Origin: Desulfurellales bacterium
GTDB lineage: Bacteria; Campylobacterota_A; Desulfurellia; Desulfurellales; Hippeaceae
Length of the DNA: 12,054 nucleotides
Direction: 5' to 3'
NCBI GenBank assembly: GCA_027074255.1
Contig: JALTDI010000065.1
Span: forward strand, 1-12,054
The translations under genes and the position numbers were made by a program. The notes under the pieces are model-generated. The model was given only the letters and a program-made list of their open reading frames with translations, was not told the origin of the DNA and made no database searches. Below are positions 1 through 5,928 of the stretch, piece after piece. The stretch's first letter is position 1. Every line of letters begins with the position of its first letter.

Positions 1-1061
1 AGTTTTTTAACGGATAGATATTCAAGTATTCTTGTTTTTGCATCCTTTATGTCGTAGTGGTCTTCATCAAGTATTTTGGCGACGTCTTTTATGTTGATTT
101 TTTCTTTGGATATCTTGTTCCACGGCATAGATATCATCCAGTCAAGATATGTTCTTATAACATTGGCTTCGGCTGAGTCGGGATGCATTTTTGACAATCT
201 CGATAGTTGTTTTTTTGCCTCTTTATTTGCAATGGACGGCATTTTTGCCTTTTTTATGCGCTCTTTAAGCTCTTCTATCTCATCGGAGCCGTCGCCTTCT
301 CCAAGCTCCTTTTTTATAGCTCTTATCTGTTCTCTTAAAAAATATTCTTTCTGTGTTTTGGATATCTCTTCCCTTGCCTCGTTCTGAATTTTTGTCTGCA
401 ATGCAAGCAGCTGGAGCTCTTTATCCAATATTTCGTTTAGCTTCTTCAGCCTGTCTGCTGCATCGGGCATTTCTAAAAGACTCTGCGCTACCTCTGTGCG
501 CAGTTGTATATTGCTTGCAATAATGTCTGTGAACTTATCTGCTTCGTCAATATTATTTGCGATTACCACTATGTCGTTGGGTATGTTTTTGTTGTATGCC
601 ACAAGCTGCTGCAGCTGCTCTTTAACCGAACGCATAAGGGCTTCTGTTTCCATACTCTCCTGTGCAGAAGTCGGCAAAATGTCATGCAGTTCCTCTATTT
701 CGGCTTCAATATAAGGATTAAACTGAGTAAAATTTTTAACTTTTACCTTTTTTAGCCCCTGAGTTAAAACCTTGACCCTTCCGTCGGGCATCTTCAGCAT
801 TCTCAATATGAGACATACGGTTCCTATTGTATATATATCGTCTTCTTTGGGCGTATTTTCTTCGGGCACCTTTTGAGTCAGCGTCACTATCATTCTGTCT
901 TTGGATAATGCCTCGTCTATTGCCTTAATGGAAAAATCCCTGCCCACAAACAACGGCATTATCATATAAGGAAACACCACTATATCCCTTAGGGGCAAAA
1001 CGGGGAGTTTTCCCGGCAATTCCATTTCTTCGTCTATTTTCATAGTTTCTATATTATCCAT
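1..1061 (-). CDS. lon: ATP-dependent protease Lon, N-terminal part (cut by window edge)
   Basis: Lon is a cytosolic AAA+ serine protease that degrades misfolded and regulatory proteins. The frame is open from ATG at 1061 to the left edge, giving 353 complete codons. Residues about 19-41 (LPVLPLRDIVVFPYMIMPLF and following) are the signature start of the Lon substrate-binding domain. A helical segment follows with the family-typical EYFLREQIRAIKKELGE. The fragment ends at KTRILEYLSVKK, which in E. coli Lon lies some 15 residues before the Walker A loop, so the ATPase and Ser-Lys protease domains are outside the window. The start is supported by GAGGTG 8 nt upstream, sitting inside the end of the heat-shock gene. 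Only 7 nt separate the two genes, so translational coupling is likely. The family call is very secure; intactness of the rest cannot be seen. Confidence 0.97.
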   Translation of the reverse strand, partial: MDNIETMKIDEEMELPGKLPVLPLRDIVVFPYMIMPLFVGRDFSIKAIDEALSKDRMIVTLTQKVPEENTPKEDDIYTIGTVCLILRMLKMPDGRVKVLTQGLKKVKVKNFTQFNPYIEAEIEELHDILPTSAQESMETEALMRSVKEQLQQLVAYNKNIPNDIVVIANNIDEADKFTDIIASNIQLRTEVAQSLLEMPDAADRLKKLNEILDKELQLLALQTKIQNEAREEISKTQKEYFLREQIRAIKKELGEGDGSDEIEELKERIKKAKMPSIANKEAKKQLSRLSKMHPDSAEANVIRTYLDWMISMPWNKISKEKINIKDVAKILDEDHYDIKDAKTRILEYLSVKK

Positions 1062-1068
1062 CTACCTG

Positions 1069-1422
1069 TCACCTCTTGTTTATAATTATTCTTAATATTC
1101 CCTTTTTATATTCCACATTGTCTATGTTTTTTACAGGATGCGGAAAATCAATGTGCTTTTTAAAGGGGCCGAACATGCGCTCGGCTCTGACATATTTTGC
1201 ATTATTTATGGAATTTTTTTTCTTTATACCGAAAACGAGAAGGCTGTCATTATCGATTTCCATCTTTAAATTGTCTAAATCCAATCCTGCAACTTCCAAA
1301 TCTATATAGAATTTCCCTTCGCTCTCAAACACGTCGCACAGTGGCTCGAGAATCTCTGATGTTTGTAAAACGAAACCTATAAGCTCTATAATTTCTTTGC
1401 TAACTGTCTTTTTATTTGCCAT
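1069..1422 (-). CDS. hsp20: Small heat-shock protein (Hsp20/alpha-crystallin family)
   Basis: An ATP-independent holdase-type chaperone of 117 residues. After about 28 N-terminal residues comes an alpha-crystallin domain: CDVFESEGKFYIDLEVAGLD matches the first beta strands, a central LLVFGIKKK strand follows, and the protein ends on a GILRIIINKR strand that corresponds to the family's G-x-L motif. It is shorter than usual (about 140-150 residues) and stops at the end of the crystallin domain. The C-terminal I-x-I/V tail that normally docks neighbouring subunits is therefore absent. Its ATG follows the bamD stop codon with no gap, and only a weak GAAAGAAA purine stretch lies upstream, which points to coupled translation. 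lon begins 7 nt after its stop, pairing a holdase with a protease. I saw no CIRCE element. The family call is good; oligomeric state is unknown. Confidence 0.87.
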   Translation of the reverse strand: MANKKTVSKEIIELIGFVLQTSEILEPLCDVFESEGKFYIDLEVAGLDLDNLKMEIDNDSLLVFGIKKKNSINNAKYVRAERMFGPFKKHIDFPHPVKNIDNVEYKKGILRIIINKR

Positions 1423-2154
1423 TTATGGAATTTCTTTCACATATTTACTGTTTGGATACTCTTTTTTCAGCTGATTAAAGAACTCAGCAGCCTCTTTCTT
1501 TTTCCCCAGATGCCAATAAACCTTCCCCAGCAAAAACAGCATATCATCGTTGAAGTTTACATCCTTAAAATGCCTATACATATAATCCAGCCTGTTTTGT
1601 GCGGCTTTTAAGTGATGGAGTTTTTCATAGAATTTTGCCACAAAAAGTTCGTGTTTATAGATTTCAATCGCTGAGTTCGTTATGTATGTGTAAATTTTTC
1701 CTTTGTAGGGGTTGTTCGGATATTGCTTTAAAATTTCTATAAATTTTTCTATTGCCAGCCTTGCGGGCGTTTCGTCCAGTTTATATCCGTTTCTCGAATT
1801 ATAGTAGCTGAGTGCAATCTTATATTTGGCATATAGAACCTGTCTGCTTGTAGGATATATCTTTATGAAACGGTTGTAATAATCGCGGGCCAATATGTAC
1901 TCGCCCTTTGCAAAATAAACATTACCCAAAGCGAGAACGGCGCGTTTTGCGTATATACTTCCCGGATGTTGGGCATTGACCATATCAAGTGAGTGCTCCG
2001 CATCCTGATAATCATGATCAATATATTGCTGAATGCCTTCATTGTACCATTCATAGGCGCTTTTTTCTACCTCTGTGGGAACAATTTTCTTATGACTTGC
2101 GCAGCTTGATACAATCAATGCACTCCCCATTAAAATTAAAATCACTTTTTTCAT
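1423..2154 (-). CDS. bamD: Outer membrane assembly lipoprotein BamD (YfiO family)
   Basis: BamD is the essential lipoprotein partner of BamA in the BAM complex, which inserts beta-barrel proteins into the outer membrane. The 243-residue protein starts with a lipoprotein signal: MKK, a hydrophobic stretch, then VSSC, giving a predicted lipidated Cys18. The rest is TPR-like helical repeats, visible as Y-x-x-A/G-x-x-x-Y patterns with hits such as YNEGIQQYIDHDYQDAEHSL, GNVYFAKGEYILARDYYNRF and GKVYWHLGKKKEAAEFF. Length and layout match BamD (about 245 residues). I chose ATG 2154 because AAGGAG lies 7 nt upstream and the signal peptide starts there; a TTG at 2175 would put seven polar residues (MSNKEIT) in front of it. 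CpoB/YbgF-like TPR proteins are an alternative, but they lack the lipobox. It follows the small acidic gene by 30 nt. Confidence 0.9.
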   Translation of the reverse strand: MKKVILILMGSALIVSSCASHKKIVPTEVEKSAYEWYNEGIQQYIDHDYQDAEHSLDMVNAQHPGSIYAKRAVLALGNVYFAKGEYILARDYYNRFIKIYPTSRQVLYAKYKIALSYYNSRNGYKLDETPARLAIEKFIEILKQYPNNPYKGKIYTYITNSAIEIYKHELFVAKFYEKLHHLKAAQNRLDYMYRHFKDVNFNDDMLFLLGKVYWHLGKKKEAAEFFNQLKKEYPNSKYVKEIP

Positions 2155-2184
2155 TGTAATCTCCTTATTTGACAAACAAGAGCA

Positions 2185-2310
2185 TTAGCAGCCCGGGTTT
2201 ATTCCGCTCGGATCCTCCATCCAGTCGTCATCCTCTTCCCAGGTCTTTTCGGATATCTTTTTTGTTTCCTCCTGCTCTTTGGCTGTGGTTTGTTCTTTGT
2301 CATCAGGCAT
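2185..2310 (-). CDS. Small acidic protein, 41 residues, function unknown
   Basis: I do not recognise this protein. It is strongly acidic, with 14 Asp/Glu against 5 Lys. A polar, Glu/Lys-rich N-terminal half (MPDDKEQTTAKEQEETKK) looks disordered. A Trp-containing acidic patch follows (TWEEDDDWMEDPSG), and the chain ends in Gly-Cys. There is no signal peptide or membrane segment. Three things support a real gene: GAGGTG lies 7 nt before the ATG, the start is only 2 nt after the dciA stop, and the reading frame fills most of the space before bamD, leaving 30 nt that contain the bamD ribosome site. The ordered WEEDDDW...GINPGC end suggests a conserved binding motif, but that is inference. It could also be a lineage-restricted small protein with a role in translation, replication or envelope assembly, judging only by neighbours. 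Confidence 0.62.
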   Translation of the reverse strand: MPDDKEQTTAKEQEETKKISEKTWEEDDDWMEDPSGINPGC

Positions 2311-2312
2311 TA

Positions 2313-2603
2313 TCACACCTCTGTAAATTTTATGTTTTTGACAACTTTACTGCCGGCAGCGGTATTTATCTTTTCAACGAGTTTGTCTTCAAAGAAAGAC
2401 AGCTCCTGAACCCATACAGAAGACGGCAGTTTAACCTTTAAAGTCTTGTTTCTTAGACTCAAAATTCTCATATTATCTGCTATCTCATCTGCAAAAACAT
2501 CTCTAAAAACCTTATATATGCTCCACAGCTCCACAGCTTTTGTCAATCCGGCATCTTTTAGCGTTGAATCAACTATATCCGAAACACTCTTGACATTACT
2601 CAT
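2313..2603 (-). CDS. dciA: DciA-like protein (DUF721), probable DnaB helicase-loading factor
   Basis: DUF721/DciA proteins interact with the replicative helicase DnaB in bacteria that lack DnaC or DnaI, and act in chromosome replication. The 96-residue protein has the family core from about residue 31: the W-x-x-x...F-x-x-E-I-A-D-N segment (WSIYKVFRDVFADEIADNM), a beta strand pair LRNKTLKVKLPSSVWVQEL, where S-x-x-W-x-Q-E-L is the hallmark, and a final VVKNIKF strand. The start is ATG 2603. A longer reading frame exists, but its extra residues are translated tRNA sequence. The 3' end of the tRNA is only 3 nt upstream, so there is no separate Shine-Dalgarno: the preceding bases are the tRNA T arm and acceptor stem. 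The mRNA 5' end may be made by tRNA processing. The stop overlaps the ribosome site of the next small gene. The family is clear; the helicase role is from family knowledge. Confidence 0.82.
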   Translation of the reverse strand: MSNVKSVSDIVDSTLKDAGLTKAVELWSIYKVFRDVFADEIADNMRILSLRNKTLKVKLPSSVWVQELSFFEDKLVEKINTAAGSKVVKNIKFTEV

Positions 2604-2606
2604 TAT

Positions 2607-2684
2607 TGGCGCACCCGGGGGGATTTGAACCCCCAACCTTAAGATCCGGAGTCTTATGCTCTATCCAATTTGAGCTACGGGCAC
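2607..2684 (-). tRNA. tRNA-Arg, anticodon CCG
   Basis: All arms can be folded by eye. The acceptor stem GTGCCCG pairs with CGGGTGC through two G-U pairs. The D stem is GCTC/GAGC, the anticodon stem TAAGA/TCTTA with loop CTCCGGA, and the T stem GGGGG/CCCCC with loop TTCAAAT. Discriminator G and CCA are both encoded, for a total of 78 nt. The anticodon CCG reads the Arg codon CGG. The gene lies inside a run of protein genes: 24 nt of its 5' end overlap the 3' end of the unrecognised 90-codon gene, and dciA begins 3 nt after the CCA. I see no clear promoter of its own in the upstream coding sequence, so it is probably cut from a longer transcript by RNase P and 3' nucleases. Confidence 0.96.
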
Positions 2685-2933
2685 ATCGTTCTTAACCATA
2701 ATTGTCCACCTGTTTTTATCCTTTTTAAGAACGCTCTCCACCGCAGCTTTCTTTGTTACAACAGCCCTTGCTATTTCAGCCACATATGAATAGTTGTCAA
2801 TGTATATAAGCAGATAATGACCTTTTTCAACAGATTCCAAACTTTCTAATGATTTATCCGATATATCCTTTGAGGGCACGCCGCATAGATTAAGTTCCTT
2901 ATCTATCGGGAAAATATCACCCTCTCTATCCAT
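2661..2933 (-). CDS. Hypothetical protein of 90 residues overlapping the tRNA
   Basis: I do not recognise this protein. It has an N-terminal acidic part (MDREGDIFPIDKELNLCGVP), a hydrophobic beta-like stretch GHYLLIYIDNYSYVAEIARAVV and a basic segment KKDKNRWTIMVKND. There is no signal peptide and no convincing membrane helix. Its last six or seven codons (VPVAQIG) and the TAG stop lie inside the tRNA-Arg gene on the same strand. The ATG is 14 nt after the rpmE stop with only a GGGG as possible ribosome site, so coupled translation is likely. The composition looks like a real protein, and the spacing fits an operon. The overlap means RNase P cleavage at the tRNA 5' end would remove the stop codon from this message. 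A broken gene joined to the tRNA by rearrangement is an alternative. Confidence 0.6.
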   Translation of the reverse strand: MDREGDIFPIDKELNLCGVPSKDISDKSLESLESVEKGHYLLIYIDNYSYVAEIARAVVTKKAAVESVLKKDKNRWTIMVKNDVPVAQIG

Positions 2934-2947
2934 AACAGCCCCGAAGA

Positions 2948-3163
2948 TTACTGCTCTTTTTTCATATATTTGTCATATTTTTTATTAAACTTTTCTACCC
3001 TGCCTGTTTCATCGAGCATCTTCTGTTTTCCCGTAAAAAACGGATGGCATTTTGAGCACACCTGAACGGTCAATTCTTTAACCGTCGACCTTGTGACTAT
3101 CTCATTTCCGCAGGCGCACCTTATTGTTGTCAACTCGTAATCGGGATGAATTCCTTTTCTCAT
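2948..3163 (-). CDS. rpmE: 50S ribosomal protein L31, zinc-binding (C+) form
   Basis: L31 is a small protein of the large ribosomal subunit that bridges to the small subunit. The 71-residue sequence begins [19 protein letters not shown] and carries C16-x-C18 and C36-x-x-C39, the four zinc ligands of the C+ type, followed by [20 protein letters not shown], the L31 signature. Length is normal. The start ATG has AAGGA about 6 nt upstream. It is the first gene of the minus-strand run and has a candidate promoter directly upstream. The Cys-free, zinc-independent paralogue is not seen here. Secure call. Confidence 0.97.
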   Translation of the reverse strand: MRKGIHPDYELTTIRCACGNEIVTRSTVKELTVQVCSKCHPFFTGKQKMLDETGRVEKFNKKYDKYMKKEQ

Positions 3164-3223
3164 TTTTTCCTTAAACTCCTTTCCTCACTTCACAAAATTT
3201 TAGCTAAATTATCACATTTTTAT

Positions 3224-3251
3224 TTAATAGGCAAGAATAAATGAAAGTCAA
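3224..3251 (-). promoter_or_regulatory. Candidate sigma-70 promoter for the rpmE-to-lon run
   Basis: On the minus strand TTGACT (3251-3246) lies 16 bp before TATTAA (3229-3224), with a start predicted near 3217, about 50 nt before the rpmE ATG. A second possible -10, GATAAT with a TG in front, lies further downstream. The -35 sits back to back with that of the divergent kinase promoter, only one base apart. AT-rich DNA makes such matches common, so this is moderate support. Confidence 0.5.
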
Positions 3252-3252
3252 A

Positions 3253-3280
3253 TTGATTTTTTTAAAATTTGTCGTACAAT
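3253..3280 (+). promoter_or_regulatory. Candidate sigma-70 promoter for the glycerate kinase gene (leaderless)
   Basis: TTGATT (3253-3258) and TACAAT (3275-3280) are spaced by 16 bp. Transcription would be expected to begin 6-7 bases after the -10, that is at the A of the ATG at 3287. No Shine-Dalgarno precedes the gene, which agrees with a leaderless message. Confidence 0.5.
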
Positions 3281-3286
3281 TAAAAA

Positions 3287-4597
3287 ATGATATTAAACAA
3301 GATTGAGCTTATACAAAATGCGGTGAACGATAACATTAGAAGAAAGCGGGATGATATAATTTGTGCAATTGAACATACAATGGATAAAATCGATGCCAGA
3401 AGCAGCGTAAGATTCAATTTGGATAAACTGCGCAGAATAATAGACGCAAAAAAGCCGCAAGATATATACGCAATAGCGATAGGCAAGGCCGGCATCCCCA
3501 TGATGGAGGCGCTTACTGAGAATATAGTCATTAGAGAAGGCGCTGTAATAAGCAATAAACCGTGCAGAAACTTCAATATTAAGAATATAAAATGTATAAC
3601 CTCATCCCACCCCGTTCCTTCTTTAAAAAGCATAGAGGCAGCAAGGGCTGTTATTGATATTCTTCAAAAGATAAGGAAAAGCGATTTGATAGTGTTTTTG
3701 ATTTCCGGCGGCGGCTCTGCTCTAATTGAACTGCCTCTTGTGCCCCTCGTGGATTTAAAAGATACGACAAGGATTTTAATTGAGCACGATTTAAGCATAA
3801 ACGAGATAAACTGTATAAGAAAACACCTATCTGCAATAAAGGGCGGAAAAATAATAAAACAGACAAAAGCCGATATAGTTTCGCTTATAATATCCGATGT
3901 GATAGGCGACGACATATCCTCAATAGCCTCCGGTTTAACATATTATGATTCAACGACGTTCGATGATGCGATAAATATCATAGAAAGGCATAAAATAAAA
4001 GATGAACTGCCGAATTCGGTTATTGATTTTTTAAATGCCAAAAATAGGGACTTTGAGACGCTCAAAAAAGAGGATTTTCCCTTCGATAGGGTTGATAATT
4101 TTATTATATCAAACAACAAACAGGCATGCAGGATAGCCGCTGAGTTTTTAGAAAAAAAATACGCCATTGATGTGAACGTGTTTGCCGATATCACTCTAAA
4201 CGTTGAGAAGGCTGCTGATTTCATATTAAAAGCCATGAACTCCTCAAAAAAAAGACCCGATGTTTTTGTGTTTGGCGGTGAGACAACGCTTAACGTTAAA
4301 GGTAAAGGTAAAGGCGGAAGGAATCAGGAACTTGCAATGCTTGTGTCTGAAAAGATAAAAGGCCATGATGCGGTTTTTGTATCGTTTGCGACAGACGGAA
4401 AAGACGGAAGCAGTGATGCTGCGGGCGCAGTAGCTGACGGATTTACTCATGAAAGGGCAAAAAAACTTGGCGCGGATATAAGAACATACATAAAAAATAA
4501 CGATTCCTATAATTTTTTTTACAAACTGAGGGATAATATACTTTCCGATGACACAAAAACGAATGTTGCGGACTTGCAGATTTTGATTGTCGGTTAG
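3287..4597 (+). CDS. gckA: Glycerate 2-kinase (GckA/MOFRL family)
   Basis: This cytosolic enzyme phosphorylates D-glycerate with ATP to 2-phosphoglycerate, feeding it into lower glycolysis or gluconeogenesis. The 436-residue length fits the family. Visible landmarks are AIGKAG (Lys67), SSHPVP (106-111), LISGGGSALIELP (138-150), IRKHLSAIKGG (177-187), SDVIGDD, VFGGETTLNVKG, GGRNQELA (343-350), FATDGKDGSSDAAG (367-380), NNDSYN and the final TNVADLQILI. Together these cover the N-terminal DUF4147 domain and the C-terminal MOFRL domain. The family's usual GPT after the SDV block reads GLT here. ATG 3287 gives an N-terminus roughly 15 residues longer than the Thermotoga homologue as I recall it. 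No Shine-Dalgarno exists, and the only nearby alternative (GTG at 3323) lacks one too. It stands alone on its strand, diverging from rpmE. No other glycerate-pathway gene is nearby. Confidence 0.92.
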   Translation: MILNKIELIQNAVNDNIRRKRDDIICAIEHTMDKIDARSSVRFNLDKLRRIIDAKKPQDIYAIAIGKAGIPMMEALTENIVIREGAVISNKPCRNFNIKNIKCITSSHPVPSLKSIEAARAVIDILQKIRKSDLIVFLISGGGSALIELPLVPLVDLKDTTRILIEHDLSINEINCIRKHLSAIKGGKIIKQTKADIVSLIISDVIGDDISSIASGLTYYDSTTFDDAINIIERHKIKDELPNSVIDFLNAKNRDFETLKKEDFPFDRVDNFIISNNKQACRIAAEFLEKKYAIDVNVFADITLNVEKAADFILKAMNSSKKRPDVFVFGGETTLNVKGKGKGGRNQELAMLVSEKIKGHDAVFVSFATDGKDGSSDAAGAVADGFTHERAKKLGADIRTYIKNNDSYNFFYKLRDNILSDDTKTNVADLQILIVG

Positions 4598-4870
4598 TTT
4601 TCCTATGTTTATAACATAATTTGTCTTTAAAAGCCTCAGAATCTTTTTTAATGTCATTAAAACAGCAGCACCGAAACAGCTTGTTGAGTATAAAAAAAGG
4701 GTGGATATTTGCTGAGTTTATATTGAGGAAGCGACTCTTGTCTATTTTTGTGAAAGGTCGCTATTTATATAAATAAATAGTTAGATTAGACTTAATTTAT
4801 TAATGTAGATATAGAATAAATTGATTATGGATGGAAATAAATGAAACCCCTTGTAAAAAACAAAAAAATA
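4598..4870. other. Gap between gckA and the mdh promoter, no gene seen
   Basis: This AT-rich stretch holds no convincing reading frame on either strand; a minus-strand frame from 4657 is mostly the complement of gckA. Three inverted repeats are visible: TATGTT-TAT-AACATA at 4604-4618 just after the gckA stop, AGCGAC/GTCGCT at 4730-4762 with a long loop, and CTATTTAT-ATAA-ATAAATAG at 4761-4780, a perfect 8-bp AT hairpin. None is followed by a clear T-run, so no intrinsic terminator for gckA is called. The repeats could be regulator sites or chance in AT-rich DNA. Confidence 0.5.
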
Positions 4871-4900
4871 TTGACATATAAAATGTTTTGGGTGTACAAT
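4871..4900 (+). promoter_or_regulatory. Sigma-70-like promoter for mdh and the fumarase genes
   Basis: A perfect TTGACA (4871-4876) is followed after 18 bp by TACAAT (4895-4900), with TG directly before the -10. The start is predicted near 4907, giving a leader of about 48 nt. That leader ends in a strong AGGAGG (4941-4946) placed 8 nt before the mdh ATG. This is the best promoter in the window. Confidence 0.72.
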
Positions 4901-4954
4901 TACAACGTTTGATTTGGAATTTAATATGAAAATTTTCTTTAGGAGGTTAGAGTT

Positions 4955-5911
4955 ATGTTAGGTATTCGCAAGGTTAGCATTATAGGTGCCGGTCACGTTG
5001 GAGAGTCAGCAGCCTTTATTATGGCCATGAGGGGGATAGCCGACGAAATTGTAATGACAGATGTCGTTGAGGATTTACCCGAAGGTAAGGCTTTGGATAT
5101 GATGGAATCTGCTCCAATCCTTGGATTCGACACAAAGATTAAGGGCTCTTCAAGGGGTGAGATTTATGCTGCTATAGAGGACTCTGACATTGTTGTTATG
5201 ACAGCCGGTTTTCCAAGACTTCCGGGTATGAGCAGGGATGATTTGCTGGGTAAAAACATTCCTATAATGAAACAGGTTGCAGAAAATGTAGCCAAGTATG
5301 CCCCAAACAGCATATTTCTCGTTGTAGCCAATCCTTTGGATGCCATGATTTATGCTGCGAAGAAAGTAACGGGATTCCCCGATAACCGTCTTGTAGGACA
5401 GGCAGGTGCTCTGGATTCTGCAAGATTCATGTCATTTTTGGCAGCTGAAAAGGGTGTATCTGTAAAGAACGTATGGGGAATGACCCTTGGAAGCCATGGT
5501 GATGACATGGTGCCTTTGAGGGATTATTCTCAGATTTACGGTGTTCCTGTAAACAAGCTGATAGAATCCGACAGACTGGAAGAAATTGTTGATAGAACAA
5601 GAAACGGCGGCGGAGAAATAGTGAAACTCCTAAAGAAGGGAAGCGCCTATTGGGCACCGGCAGCCGGTATTTCCTGGATGGTGGAATCTATCCTAAGAGA
5701 TGAAAAGGCTGTTATTCCGTGTCATGCATTCCTGCACGGTCAATACGGCATAAATGACCTTCCTGTCGGCGTTCCCGTACAGCTTGGCAAAGGCGGTGTA
5801 GAGAATATTATAGAGATAGATTTGTCAGATCAGGAAAAAGAAGAATTAAAGAAATCAGCAGACCATGTTGCAGAGATTTGTCAAAGGGTTGACGATCTTA
5901 AACTTCTATAA
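4955..5911 (+). CDS. mdh: Malate dehydrogenase, LDH-like type
   Basis: NAD-dependent malate dehydrogenase interconverts malate and oxaloacetate in the TCA cycle. The 318-residue cytosolic protein begins with the Rossmann loop GAGHVGESAA (11-20). Asp36 ends the second strand and favours NAD over NADP. The substrate arginines are Arg88 and Arg94 in FPRLPGMSRDDLL, where the Arg88 position marks malate rather than lactate dehydrogenase. Then come Asn126 in VVANPLDA, Asp154 and Arg157 in GALDSARF, and the catalytic His181 in GSHGDDM. Length is normal for this tetrameric, LDH-related MDH class. The start has AGGAGG 8 nt upstream. It is first in the run with the fumarase genes (17-nt gap). The direction of use, oxidative or reductive, cannot be read from sequence. 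Confidence 0.96.
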   Translation: MLGIRKVSIIGAGHVGESAAFIMAMRGIADEIVMTDVVEDLPEGKALDMMESAPILGFDTKIKGSSRGEIYAAIEDSDIVVMTAGFPRLPGMSRDDLLGKNIPIMKQVAENVAKYAPNSIFLVVANPLDAMIYAAKKVTGFPDNRLVGQAGALDSARFMSFLAAEKGVSVKNVWGMTLGSHGDDMVPLRDYSQIYGVPVNKLIESDRLEEIVDRTRNGGGEIVKLLKKGSAYWAPAAGISWMVESILRDEKAVIPCHAFLHGQYGINDLPVGVPVQLGKGGVENIIEIDLSDQEKEELKKSADHVAEICQRVDDLKLL

Positions 5912-5928
5912 AAATTAAGGAAGCTGCT

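Noticed and set aside
2155..2175. TTG at 2175 as the start of bamD, seven codons upstream
   Set aside because: It would put polar residues before the lipoprotein signal. ATG 2154 has AAGGAG at the right distance and begins directly with MKK plus the hydrophobic stretch.
2604..2636. Longer dciA reading frame starting at 2636 (MGVQIPPGAPI)
   Set aside because: Those codons are the 3' half of tRNA-Arg read as protein, a well-known artefact of tRNA sequence.
2607..2684. tRNA-Arg as an attachment site of an integrated element
   Set aside because: No integrase, no repeat of the tRNA 3' end elsewhere in the window, and the flanks are housekeeping genes.
4300..4320. Tandem GTAAAG repeat in gckA
   Set aside because: It encodes KGKGKGG, which corresponds to the ordinary K-G-x-G-x-G-G loop before RNQELA in this family.
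4244..4657. Minus-strand frame of 137 codons opposite the end of gckA
   Set aside because: It is the complement of a well-supported kinase gene, rich in Phe, Cys and Arg as expected for a shadow frame, with no family resemblance.
4907..4925. FNR-like site TTGAT-N4-AATTT in the mdh leader
   Set aside because: Only the left half matches the TTGAT-N4-ATCAA consensus and the position is downstream of the transcription start; likely chance in AT-rich DNA.
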